A stretch of 51,225 bases of DNA from Clostridiales bacterium (lineage in GTDB: Bacteria; Bacillota; Clostridia; Lachnospirales; Lachnospiraceae), in assembly GCA_020859985.1 (NCBI GenBank), contig JAJBVD010000020.1, positions 1-51,225 on the forward strand, in the 5' to 3' direction. The notes beneath the pieces were generated by a model. The model ran no database searches. It saw nothing but the letters and a program-made list of their open reading frames with translations, and had not been told where the DNA came from. The translations under genes were made by a program, and so were the position numbers. Positions 1-6,764 of this stretch are shown piece after piece; positions within the stretch are counted from its first letter, which is position 1; each line of letters opens with the position of its first letter.

Positions 1-1
1 G

Positions 2-178
2 ATTCGAAAAGAAGGCCGAGAAGAAGGTCGTGAGGAAGGCCGAGAGGAAGGTCGAAGGACGAGTACAATTACTGCTATAAAAAATATTATGAAGAACCTT
101 GACTTTACTGCTGAACAGGCTATGCAGGCATTGAATGTTTCGGAAGCGGAAAAGAGGTTATACCGTTCGCAGTTGTGA
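2..178 (+). CDS. C-terminal end of an Rpn-family (PD-(D/E)XK) nuclease/transposase-like protein, partial
   Basis: The reading frame is open at the left edge and gives 58 codons before TGA at 176-178. It begins with a charged tetrad run (Arg/Lys-Glu-Gly-Arg-Glu-Glu-Gly repeated about four times), followed by AIKNIMKNL and a short helical tail ending LYRSQL. This charged-repeat tail with a final AEQAMQAL-type helix is typical of clostridial Rpn proteins, which are recombination-promoting nucleases with a PD-(D/E)XK core. The catalytic core would lie upstream of the window, so activity cannot be judged. A full-length relative lies at 35677-36648 but has a different, coiled-coil tail. Confidence 0.7.
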   Translation: MRKEGREEGREEGREEGRRTSTITAIKNIMKNLDFTAEQAMQALNVSEAEKRLYRSQL

Positions 179-252
179 ATCGCTGCGGGAACTGAAAGAA
201 AGCGCAATGCGGCAGCAGGAACCGAGGCTGGCAGAATAGTAATGGTTAGAGA

Positions 253-281
253 GAGGGGCCTTAATCGGCCCTTCTTTTTTT
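253..281 (+). terminator. Rho-independent terminator after the Rpn fragment
   Basis: GGGGCC pairs with GGCCC(T) across a short TTAATC loop and is followed by a run of Ts at 274-281. It lies about 75 nt after the stop of the partial Rpn gene and separates it from the sigG leader. Confidence 0.75.
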
Positions 282-500
282 GTTTGCACGCCATGGCGCG
301 GCTCTAACGGTAAGCACTCAAACATGAGTACCATATAATGGTAAGCGCAAAATTTGAAAGAAGACTCTTGTGGGAGATTAGATTATTCCGAGACATGATT
401 TTCGGATTTCCTGTCAAGGCCTAAAAGTTTTTAAATTTCTGCGCCGAACGAATATCCGGAGCGCAAAAAGTGAATCATTTTAGCAGGGACGTTGTCCAGA

Positions 501-525
501 TCATGAAGCAGCAGCGGCTTCATGA
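501..525 (+). promoter_or_regulatory. Perfect 9-bp hairpin in the sigG leader
   Basis: TCATGAAGC at 501-509 pairs perfectly with GCTTCATGA at 517-525 around a 7-nt loop. The hairpin ends about 9 nt before the AGGAGG ribosome binding site (534-539) of sigG. I recall that a leader hairpin limits sigG translation in Bacillus subtilis; whether this one does the same is inference. The remaining leader (282-500) holds a TATAAT at 334-339 with no good -35, two GGTAAGC direct repeats (309 and 340) and weak dyads. I could not identify a sigma-F-type promoter with confidence. Confidence 0.5.
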
Positions 526-548
526 CAAGATGCAGGAGGATGATTCAC

Positions 549-1325
549 ATGGCATTTACCAAGGTAGAGATATGCGGCGTCAATACTTCGAAGCTTCCGG
601 TCCTTACGAATGAAGAGAAAGAGTTCCTTTTTGAGCAGATTCAAAAAGGCGATGATAATGCGCGGGAGCTGTATATTAAAGGCAATTTAAGGCTGGTCCT
701 GAGTGTGATCCGGCGTTTTTCAAACAGTAATGAGAACGTGGACGATCTTTTTCAGATCGGGTGTATCGGCCTTATGAAAGCAATCGACAATTTTGATACA
801 AATCTGAATGTGAAATTCTCAACGTACGCGGTGCCGATGATCATTGGGGAGATTCGGCGGTACCTGCGTGACAACAATTCTATTCGCGTCAGCCGTTCCC
901 TTCGGGATACGGCGTATAAGGCGATCTATGCAAAAGAAAATTACGCCAAACAGAATTTACGGGAGCCTACGGTCAATGAGATCGCGGATGAGATCGGCAT
1001 CCCAAAGGAGGAGATCGTTAATGCGCTGGACGCCATCCAGAGTCCGGTGAGCCTGTACGATCCGGTTTACTCGGACGGAGGAGACACGCTTTATGTGATG
1101 GATCAGATCAGCGATCGAAAGAATCGTGAGGAGAACTGGGTGGAGTCCATTTCTCTGCGAGAGGCGCTGGAACGTTTGCCCGAGCGAGAAAAACATATCA
1201 TTGAACTGCGCTTTTACGACGGTAAGACGCAGACGGAGGTGGCTGCGGAGATTGGCATTTCGCAGGCACAGGTCAGCCGCCTTGAGAAAAACGCGCTGAA
1301 AACGATGCGAAGCTATCTGAACTGA
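549..1325 (+). CDS. sigG: RNA polymerase sporulation sigma factor SigG
   Basis: Forespore-specific sigma-70 family factor that directs late forespore gene expression. The N-terminus (KVEICGVNTSKLPVLTNEE) is the diagnostic SigG leader. Region 2 follows (DDLFQIGCIGLMKAIDNFD for 2.2 and FSTYAVPMIIGEIRRYLRDN for 2.3-2.4), then region 3 and region 4 (about residues 205-258) with the helix-turn-helix TQTEVAAEIGISQAQVSRLE. I chose the ATG at 549 because AGGAGG at 534-539 sits 9 nt before it; in-frame ATGs at 522 and 540 lie on or before that site. The product is 258 aa, normal for SigG. In many Firmicutes sigG follows spoIIGA-sigE; here a terminator and an Rpn gene fragment precede it. Its stop codon directly abuts the stop of the convergent YlmC-type gene. 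Confidence 0.97.
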   Translation: MAFTKVEICGVNTSKLPVLTNEEKEFLFEQIQKGDDNARELYIKGNLRLVLSVIRRFSNSNENVDDLFQIGCIGLMKAIDNFDTNLNVKFSTYAVPMIIGEIRRYLRDNNSIRVSRSLRDTAYKAIYAKENYAKQNLREPTVNEIADEIGIPKEEIVNALDAIQSPVSLYDPVYSDGGDTLYVMDQISDRKNREENWVESISLREALERLPEREKHIIELRFYDGKTQTEVAAEIGISQAQVSRLEKNALKTMRSYLN

Positions 1326-1616
1326 TCAGTCGCATTTTCTGCGGACGTCCTCTTCATTGACCTCGACGAGTATGATGTCCGTGCCGATGCGGACGATGCA
1401 GCGCCATGGGATCACATATTCGTATTCCCGCCCGAGAAACCAGCAGAAACGGCCGGCTCCCGGCACGATCAGGGAGTGGATACAGCCGGTCTGAGGGTCA
1501 ATTTCGAGATCGCTGACGCAGCCGAGGGTTCTGCAGGTGCAGATGTTGATGATTTCTTTCTGACGCAGGACACAGAATCGGACAGGGTGCGGGAAGGGCG
1601 GAAGCGGTTCTTGCAT
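1326..1616 (-). CDS. YlmC/YmxH-family PRC-barrel sporulation protein
   Basis: Small PRC-barrel-like protein of about 96 aa with the family's opening RFCVLRQKEIINICTCRTLG and the closing block FCWFLGREYEYVIPWRCIVRIG. Members are found beside sporulation sigma genes in Firmicutes; their biochemical role is not established. The ATG at 1616 is preferred because AAGGAG (complement of 1625-1630) lies about 8 nt upstream; a GTG at 1625 would overlap that site. The insertion before RFC (MQEPLPPFPHPV) is longer than usual, where the family typically starts near that block. The gene is convergent with sigG with no base between the two stop codons, whereas clostridial relatives are often co-directional. 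Confidence 0.88.
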   Translation of the reverse strand: MQEPLPPFPHPVRFCVLRQKEIINICTCRTLGCVSDLEIDPQTGCIHSLIVPGAGRFCWFLGREYEYVIPWRCIVRIGTDIILVEVNEEDVRRKCD

Positions 1617-1727
1617 GGATGACACTCCTTGCAGGCAAAGCTGCCGGATGGAAGCGGAAGCATATGCTCAGCTGCTTTTATTGTATGGTATGAAATGAGA
1701 TGGGAAATGTGCAGCTGGCATATTTTT

Positions 1728-1874
1728 TTCCGAACAGCAGGCCACAGACATATGCCGCTTGCAGCGTCATATGTCTGTGGCTTGATGGGCGTCCCGCCCA
1801 TCCCAAACAGAAAATAAGAGCTCATTGCAGATAAATCTGCATGGGCTTTATTTTCTGTTTGCTGCTGTTCGGAA
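1728..1874. repeat. Cloverleaf palindromic element C1 (outer stem plus three hairpins)
   Basis: A perfect 13-bp outer stem (1728-1740 with 1862-1874, TTCCGAACAGCAG and its complement) encloses three successive hairpins. The first is 1741-1754 with 1768-1781, 14 bp perfect, plus an inner CGC/GCG. The second is 1784-1791 with 1795-1802, 8 bp perfect. The third is 1805-1817 with 1848-1860, 13 bp perfect, topped by a further GCAGAT/ATCTGC hairpin. The element lies between the divergent starts of the YlmC-type gene and the gene at 2030, upstream of the latter's promoter. It has no U-run and so is not a terminator. The geometry matches elements A and B elsewhere in the window. Confidence 0.85.
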
Positions 1875-1906
1875 CTGGTTTACAAAAATCTTAAGAAAAC
1901 CTTTCC

Positions 1907-1935
1907 GTGACAAAGCATGCATATGATATTATACT
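1907..1935 (+). promoter_or_regulatory. Probable sigma-A promoter for the exported protein at 2030
   Basis: GTGACA (1907-1912), a 17-nt spacer and TATACT (1930-1935). Spacing is ideal and the -10 has five of six consensus bases. It lies just right of element C1 and about 95 nt before the downstream ATG. Confidence 0.65.
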
Positions 1936-2029
1936 GGCAGTAAATGAACTGCTAAGATATGAGAAAGCGTGAAGCAGGCGGCTTTTTCTGATTGCAGTTA
2001 TGGATTACGATGCGAGGAGATATGCGGGA

Positions 2030-2764
2030 ATGAGAAAGATTCAATTCACGAAAGCGGGAGCCGTGGGAGTTCGGGCGGCTTTTCTTTTTCCGGCTCTGGT
2101 CTGTACTCTGGTCTGTACCGGGCGGATGGACGTGACGATCGTGCGGGCGGAGGAGTATGGGCTTTCTGAAAGCCTGGACGGTGCAGGAGACGATTTCTGG
2201 CAGGATGAATATTCCGGAGATACCTGGTCTGAGGACACGTTTGTGATGAGTGATGGGGCCTCTGATTCGGCGGCATGGGATGCTGCAGAGTATGAGACTG
2301 AGACGGAGCTGGCTCCCGGCACGTATACGATGGAGGAAGGCTGGATGGAAGATGAGGAGCTGAGCTCGGATGATGTCACCGTATATGTTCAGGATGCTTA
2401 TGCGGATTCGGATACCTCTGAGACATCGACGATCTCATGCAGCTATCTGGAGACCAATTATTCCAGACAGGATTATGAGCAGCTGCGCGATATGCTTACG
2501 AACAATCTTCTCTATAACAATGTGAATGCGCAGATTACGACCAGCGCAGTCTATACGCTGGCGATGGATTATCTCTATATTATACTGGTGGATGATTCTT
2601 CTGAGGACTATCGTGACATTTTCCACTATGTGGTCGGTGATTACCAGTGTTTTTGCGTGGAGGTAAAGGAATATCGGGATCAGGCGGATGAGGCCGAGGC
2701 GCAGGAGCAGGACACCCCTCGTGAGATCGGCCAGAAGGTGGCCGAGAGCTTCGTGTGGAACTGA
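2030..2764 (+). CDS. Exported acidic protein of unknown function
   Basis: 244 aa from the ATG at 2030, which has AGGAGA at 2015-2020 nine nt upstream; an earlier in-frame ATG at 2000 lacks a site. The N-terminus (MRKIQFTKAGAVGVRAAF and a hydrophobic stretch to about residue 40) looks like a Sec signal peptide with possible cleavage after VRA before EEYG. The mature part is strongly acidic, with low-complexity Asp/Glu/Ser stretches at about residues 45-130. A more ordered C-terminal region (from SCSYLETNYSRQDYEQL to the end) contains alternating hydrophobic strands such as YLYIILVDD and VVGDYQCFCVEVKEY. I do not recognise the family. No membrane anchor or lipobox is seen apart from the signal. 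Confidence 0.7.
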   Translation: MRKIQFTKAGAVGVRAAFLFPALVCTLVCTGRMDVTIVRAEEYGLSESLDGAGDDFWQDEYSGDTWSEDTFVMSDGASDSAAWDAAEYETETELAPGTYTMEEGWMEDEELSSDDVTVYVQDAYADSDTSETSTISCSYLETNYSRQDYEQLRDMLTNNLLYNNVNAQITTSAVYTLAMDYLYIILVDDSSEDYRDIFHYVVGDYQCFCVEVKEYRDQADEAEAQEQDTPREIGQKVAESFVWN

Positions 2765-2790
2765 AAATGACTTATGTCGTTTACTATTAA
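2765..2790. repeat. Small hairpin repeat D (copy 1)
   Basis: Starts right after the stop codon of the exported-protein gene. A 7-bp stem (2765-2771 with 2776-2782, one G-U pair) around TTAT is followed by TACTAT. The same 26-nt unit recurs at 17200-17225 with three differences, one of which turns a C-G pair into T-G. Confidence 0.5.
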
Positions 2791-2847
2791 AAAGTCTGCG
2801 AATAAAGCATTTCTGTCGGCGGACAGGTTATAAACATTTTTTTCACA

Positions 2848-2882
2848 CCCGGAGAAAGGCGTTTTTTCTGCTTTTCTCCGGG
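2848..2882. other. Strong 10-bp hairpin before the dnaD-like gene
   Basis: CCCGGAGAAA (2848-2857) pairs perfectly with TTTCTCCGGG (2873-2882). It has no T-run on the exit side of either strand, so it is not a clear intrinsic terminator. It immediately precedes TTATTCACA, a near-match DnaA box. Confidence 0.5.
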
Positions 2883-2941
2883 TTATTCACATGATGCACA
2901 TTCTTATTAACAGGTTTTTCAAGACAAGAGAGGGGATTTTT

Positions 2942-3094
2942 TGTGGATAATCTGATTTACATAGCATGTCGACAAAAACTGCGGTTTTTCGGCACGTTGG
3001 AACCTAAGGCTGTGTTATTGTCAACCACTTATCCACATTATCCACACAATTCACAGCCAAAAACAGGAGAATCGAGACGGGGATTTGTGGAAAA
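2942..3094. promoter_or_regulatory. DnaA-box cluster upstream of the replication genes
   Basis: Three perfect TTATCCACA boxes: one inverted at 2942-2950 and two in direct tandem with no gap at 3029-3037 and 3038-3046. Near-matches are TTATTCACA at 2883-2891 and an inverted TTTTCCACA at 3086-3094. The cluster sits just before the promoter of the dnaD-like/dnaC-like operon. DnaA binding is inferred from the consensus; a role in transcriptional control or DnaA titration is likely. There is no dnaA, dnaN or rpmH here to suggest the main origin. Confidence 0.7.
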
Positions 3095-3101
3095 GTAGCG
3101 G

Positions 3102-3130
3102 TTCTCATTTCGGCAGAACTGTGATAGAAT
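3102..3130 (+). promoter_or_regulatory. Probable promoter of the dnaD-like operon
   Basis: TTCTCA (3102-3107), 17-nt spacer, TAGAAT (3125-3130). The near-match DnaA box at 3086-3094 ends 8 nt before the -35, so DnaA bound there could touch RNA polymerase. Confidence 0.55.
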
Positions 3131-3171
3131 GAACACAATACAATTATTTTAGGAATCAGGAAGGCGCAGCC

Positions 3172-4413
3172 ATGAAGATCTATACAGACACCCCGGAGGG
3201 GTCTACCGTCGTGCAGAACACATTTATTGACCAATATATGCCGCAGGCGAATGGTGAATTCGTCAAGGTATATCTGTATCTTCTGCGCTGCGCAAACAGC
3301 GGGCGGGAGCTTTCTCTGTCCTCGGTGGCGGATGTATTCGAGCATACGGAGAAGGACGTGCATCGCGCGCTGACCTACTGGGAGCGGCAGAACCTGATTT
3401 GCACGAAGATAACGAAGAACGGAGAGATCGAGTCTGTGACATTTACGGATCCGGGGTGTTATTCCACACCGGTGATTTTCGCGGAGGAGGTTCATGCGGA
3501 GGCTTCGTCTGCCGGCCATGCGGAGATGGAAATGCCCCCTCGCATGCGTTCGGCGGCAGAATGCATCGGCCATGCAGAAAACTCTGCGCGTTGGGCCGAT
3601 GCGAATGCTGCGCATTGGGCCGACACGAATGGACTTTATAGCGATGGGATTGCTTCGTTCAGGGCGCCGTCGGAGACGGAGGAGACTGCGCAGGAGGCCG
3701 CTAAGACGGATGATCCGAAGCTGTCGGCGCTTTCCGCATCCGCCCAGCAGGAGCTGCGGGAGCTGTTTCCGGTGGCGGAGCAGTATTTGCGAAGACCATT
3801 ATCCGCTTCGGAGCAGAATGATTTTGTATACTACTATCATACTCTGGGTTTTTCGACCGACCTGATCGAGTATCTGCTGGATTATTGTCTCACGCATGGG
3901 ACGACCAGCAGGCATTATATGAGAAAAGTAGCGCTTTCCTGGGCGGAAGCCGGCATTACGACGGTGCAGGAAGCCAAGCGGGAATCAGGGCTTTACAATA
4001 AAAATTATTATCAGATCATGAAAGCGTTTGGCATTCGTAATCGTCATCCGGCGCCTTCGGAGCAAAAGTGGATGTCGAAGTGGCTGGATGAATACGGACT
4101 TTCGATGGATTTGATCCTGGAAGCCTGCAGACGTACGATCGACCAGACACATGAGCCGAATTTTAAGTATGCGGACGGTATTCTCGGAAAATGGCACAGC
4201 GACAACATACATACGATGGAAGAGGTCGGGAGTGCGGATCAGAAATGGGAGCAGGGACAGGCTCTGAAAAAGAATACGCAGAATGCGGCGAAGACAACCG
4301 CGCAGAACCCGGCACAGTCTGCCCAGACGGGGAAGATGAACCGTTTCAACAGTTTTACTCAGAGAAGCTATGACTATGACAGTCTGGAGAAAAAGGTTTT
4401 TGGACAGAAGTAA
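3172..4413 (+). CDS. DnaD-domain replication initiation (primosome) protein
   Basis: 413-aa protein related to DnaD/DnaB, which remodel origin DNA and help deliver the replicative helicase. The N-terminal 100 residues look like a winged helix (EFVKVYLYLLRCANS then DVFEHTEKDVHRALTYWE). A variable Ala/Glu-rich linker (about 105-190) contains an imperfect repeat (RWADANA, HWADTNG). Two DnaD-like (DDBH2) blocks follow: ELFPVAEQYLRRPLS...VALSWAEAGI and YNKNYYQIMKAFGIRNRHP...ILGKWHSDNI, the latter carrying a YxxxIL-GKWH-type motif common to this domain. The ATG at 3172 has AGGAAGG 8 nt upstream. It is followed after 78 nt by the helicase loader gene, forming a primosome operon under a DnaA-box cluster. 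Assignment to DnaD versus DnaB-like is not decided. Confidence 0.88.
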   Translation: MKIYTDTPEGSTVVQNTFIDQYMPQANGEFVKVYLYLLRCANSGRELSLSSVADVFEHTEKDVHRALTYWERQNLICTKITKNGEIESVTFTDPGCYSTPVIFAEEVHAEASSAGHAEMEMPPRMRSAAECIGHAENSARWADANAAHWADTNGLYSDGIASFRAPSETEETAQEAAKTDDPKLSALSASAQQELRELFPVAEQYLRRPLSASEQNDFVYYYHTLGFSTDLIEYLLDYCLTHGTTSRHYMRKVALSWAEAGITTVQEAKRESGLYNKNYYQIMKAFGIRNRHPAPSEQKWMSKWLDEYGLSMDLILEACRRTIDQTHEPNFKYADGILGKWHSDNIHTMEEVGSADQKWEQGQALKKNTQNAAKTTAQNPAQSAQTGKMNRFNSFTQRSYDYDSLEKKVFGQK

Positions 4414-4491
4414 GCAGGAAAAGTCCGGATGGACAATCTGTTTATGTATTGACAGAAGCAGGTAAAAGCGATATAAAGGAGCAGCAGCGGC

Positions 4492-5568
4492 ATGGGACTG
4501 ACAAATTCACAATATGATGAGATCATGCGGGACTATCAGCGCCGCCAGAATCAGGCCAGACGGGAGCTCTCCGGGCGTGAACAGGAAGTGCGTGAGCGAG
4601 TGCCGGAGCTTGCGGAGCTGGATGCGCAGATTGCAGCTGCGGGTGTTGCCTGCGCGCGGGCCATGCTGTTGAATGACAGAGTTTCTCCTGCCGGGATATC
4701 GGCTCAGACTGTCACGATACCGGACCGGATTGACATGGCGGACAGGCAAAAGACGGAAGATGAGGCGGGCCTCAGTGCCCTGCAGGAGCGAATAGAGCAT
4801 ATCAGCGCGCAAAAGGCGCAGTGCTTAAAGGAAGCCGGATATCCGGAGGATTATCTCAGGATGCACTATCAGTGTCCGGACTGTCAGGATACCGGTTACA
4901 TTGGGCGGGAGAAATGCCATTGCTTCCGCAGAGCGGAGATCGATCTGCTTTATACGCAGTCGAACCTGCGCGAAAGCTACAGGGAAGAGACATTTGAGGC
5001 ATTTTCGCTGGGATACTATTCGAAAGAGCTGACTGATAAGGCGACGGGGCTTACCGCAGCGCAGATGGCGTCTCACGCGCTGGAAGAGTGCAGGCGGTTT
5101 GTTCAGGAATTTGACGGGATCGCGGAGAACCTTTTTCTTTCCGGAGGCACTGGACTTGGGAAGACATTCCTGTCTCATTGCATTGCGAACGCCCTGCTTG
5201 AGACTACACATTCCGTTATTTATTTTTCCGCCTATGACCTTTTTGAACTTCTGGCGGATTCCTCGTTCGGAAGGACGGGGGAAGCAGAAGCGGGAGAGCT
5301 GGAACGGCATATTTTTGAGTGTGATCTTTTGATCATTGACGATCTGGGGACAGAGCAGACGAACTCGTTTGTCGCCTCACAGCTTTTTCATGTGCTGAAT
5401 GAACGGATTCTGAGGCAGAAGAGTACACTGATCTCGACGAACCTGTCATTGGGGCAGATGGCGGACCGCTATTCGGAGCGTGTCGTCTCCCGGATCACAG
5501 GCAGCTATCAGATGCTGAAGCTGATTGGCGAGGACATACGAATACAGAGAAAATATGGGTTGGCATAA
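4492..5568 (+). CDS. DnaC/DnaI-type helicase loader ATPase
   Basis: 358 aa. An N-terminal helical region is followed by a zinc-binding cluster (C128, C131, C142, C144 in YQCPDCQDTGYIGREKCHC), as in DnaI, and then an AAA+ module with Walker A GGTGLGKT (218-225) and Walker B LLIIDDLG (279-286). Later blocks ERYSERVVSRI-like (DRYSERVVSRITG) supply the arginine-finger region. The family loads the hexameric replicative helicase. Co-direction with the DnaD-like gene 78 nt upstream, and prs 15 nt downstream, suggests one transcript. AAGGAG (4477-4482) lies about 9 nt before the ATG. Length is slightly above B. subtilis DnaI because of the long N-terminal helix. Confidence 0.92.
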   Translation: MGLTNSQYDEIMRDYQRRQNQARRELSGREQEVRERVPELAELDAQIAAAGVACARAMLLNDRVSPAGISAQTVTIPDRIDMADRQKTEDEAGLSALQERIEHISAQKAQCLKEAGYPEDYLRMHYQCPDCQDTGYIGREKCHCFRRAEIDLLYTQSNLRESYREETFEAFSLGYYSKELTDKATGLTAAQMASHALEECRRFVQEFDGIAENLFLSGGTGLGKTFLSHCIANALLETTHSVIYFSAYDLFELLADSSFGRTGEAEAGELERHIFECDLLIIDDLGTEQTNSFVASQLFHVLNERILRQKSTLISTNLSLGQMADRYSERVVSRITGSYQMLKLIGEDIRIQRKYGLA

Positions 5569-5583
5569 TGAGGAGGAAAGAGC

Positions 5584-6762
5584 ATGGAGTTTCAAACCGG
5601 TTATGAGCGGAATCTGGAGTCGATTCCGGTCGGAGATCTGGGGATTATCGCACTGAAAAGCTGTGAAGAGCTGGGAAGAAAGATCAATGCCCATATCGTT
5701 GACTGGCGTTCGGAGCGTGTACATGAGCATCAGGGAAGTCCGCTTCTGGAGGGCTACGACAAGGATTCCTATCTGGTAAGCACGGATCTTCCGCGCTTTG
5801 GCTCCGGTGAGGGAAAGGGACAGATCAATGATTCTGTGCGGGGAAAGGACATTTATATTCTCGTCGATGTCTGCAACTACAGTCTCACCTATTCGCTGAA
5901 CGGCTATACGAACCGCATGTCGCCGGATGATCATTATCAGGATCTGAAGCGCATCATTGCCGCGATCGGCGGCAAGGCCAGACGGGTCAATGTGATCATG
6001 CCGTTCCTTTATGAGAGCCGCCAGTTTACACGTGCGGGCCGGGAATCCCTGGACTGTGGTCTGGCGCTGCAGGAGCTGGTAAAGATGGGCGTGGAGAACA
6101 TCATTACGTTTGATGCGCATGATCCGCGGGTCCAGAACGCAATCCCGCTTCACGGCTTTGAGAATATCCTTCCGGTGTATCAGTTTATTAAGGGCCTTTT
6201 CCGGGCGGCTCCGGACCTGGAGATTGATCCGGAGAAGCTGATGATCATCAGTCCGGATGAAGGTGCCGCAGGACGGGCAATCTATATGGCGAACCTGCTG
6301 GGCGTCGATATGGGTATGTTTTATAAGCGCCGCGATTATGCCCGGATAGTAGATGGAAAACATCCGGTTGTTGCGCATGAATTCCTCGGCAGAGATTTAA
6401 GCGGAAAAGACGTTGTGCTGCTGGACGATATGATCGTCAGCGGCAAGAGCATGCTGGCAGCGGCAAAGCAGCTGAAAAAGAGAAAGGCGAACCGGGTGCT
6501 GATCTGCTCGACGTTCGGTTTGTTTACAAAGAGTCTTGATAGGTTTGACAAGGCTTATGAGGAAGGCGTTTTTGATGCGCTGGTGACGACCAATCTGGTC
6601 TATCAGCCGCCGGAATTGCTGTCGAAGTCGTATTATACCGGCTGCGATCTGAGTAAATACATTGCTCTGATCATTGACACTCTGAATCACGACAGCTCGG
6701 TCAGCGATCTGCTGACGCCGACCGGCCGTATCAATAAATTTCTGGCGGAACACAGGAAATGA
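5584..6762 (+). CDS. prs: Ribose-phosphate pyrophosphokinase (PRPP synthetase)
   Basis: Makes PRPP from ribose 5-phosphate and ATP for purine, pyrimidine, NAD and histidine synthesis. Family signatures present are the phosphoribosyl-binding loop VVLLDDMIVSGKSM and the flag-like segment RVNVIMPFLYESRQFTRAGRE, followed by ITFDAHDPRVQNAI. ISPDEGAAGRA corresponds to the usual SPD-GG-RA motif. At 392 aa it is longer than the classic 315-aa enzyme; this longer form is seen in Clostridia, with an extended N-terminus and an insertion around DLPRFGSGEGKGQI. GAGGAAAG lies about 6 nt before the ATG. It ends 2 bp from the convergent murC stop, with no terminator between. Confidence 0.93.
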   Translation: MEFQTGYERNLESIPVGDLGIIALKSCEELGRKINAHIVDWRSERVHEHQGSPLLEGYDKDSYLVSTDLPRFGSGEGKGQINDSVRGKDIYILVDVCNYSLTYSLNGYTNRMSPDDHYQDLKRIIAAIGGKARRVNVIMPFLYESRQFTRAGRESLDCGLALQELVKMGVENIITFDAHDPRVQNAIPLHGFENILPVYQFIKGLFRAAPDLEIDPEKLMIISPDEGAAGRAIYMANLLGVDMGMFYKRRDYARIVDGKHPVVAHEFLGRDLSGKDVVLLDDMIVSGKSMLAAAKQLKKRKANRVLICSTFGLFTKSLDRFDKAYEEGVFDALVTTNLVYQPPELLSKSYYTGCDLSKYIALIIDTLNHDSSVSDLLTPTGRINKFLAEHRK

Positions 6763-6764
6763 CA

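Noticed and set aside
1629-1817. 62-aa plus-strand frame through element C1
   Set aside because: It would translate the hairpin arms of C1 and has no RBS. The region is better explained as a structured repeat.
2883-3094. Chromosomal origin oriC at the DnaA-box cluster
   Set aside because: There is no dnaA, dnaN, rpmH or recF nearby and no clear AT-rich unwinding element beside the boxes. Regulation of the primosome operon fits better.
5446-6378. 310-aa minus-strand frame opposite the dnaC-like/prs junction
   Set aside because: It spans two conserved plus-strand genes; no RBS or motif supports it.
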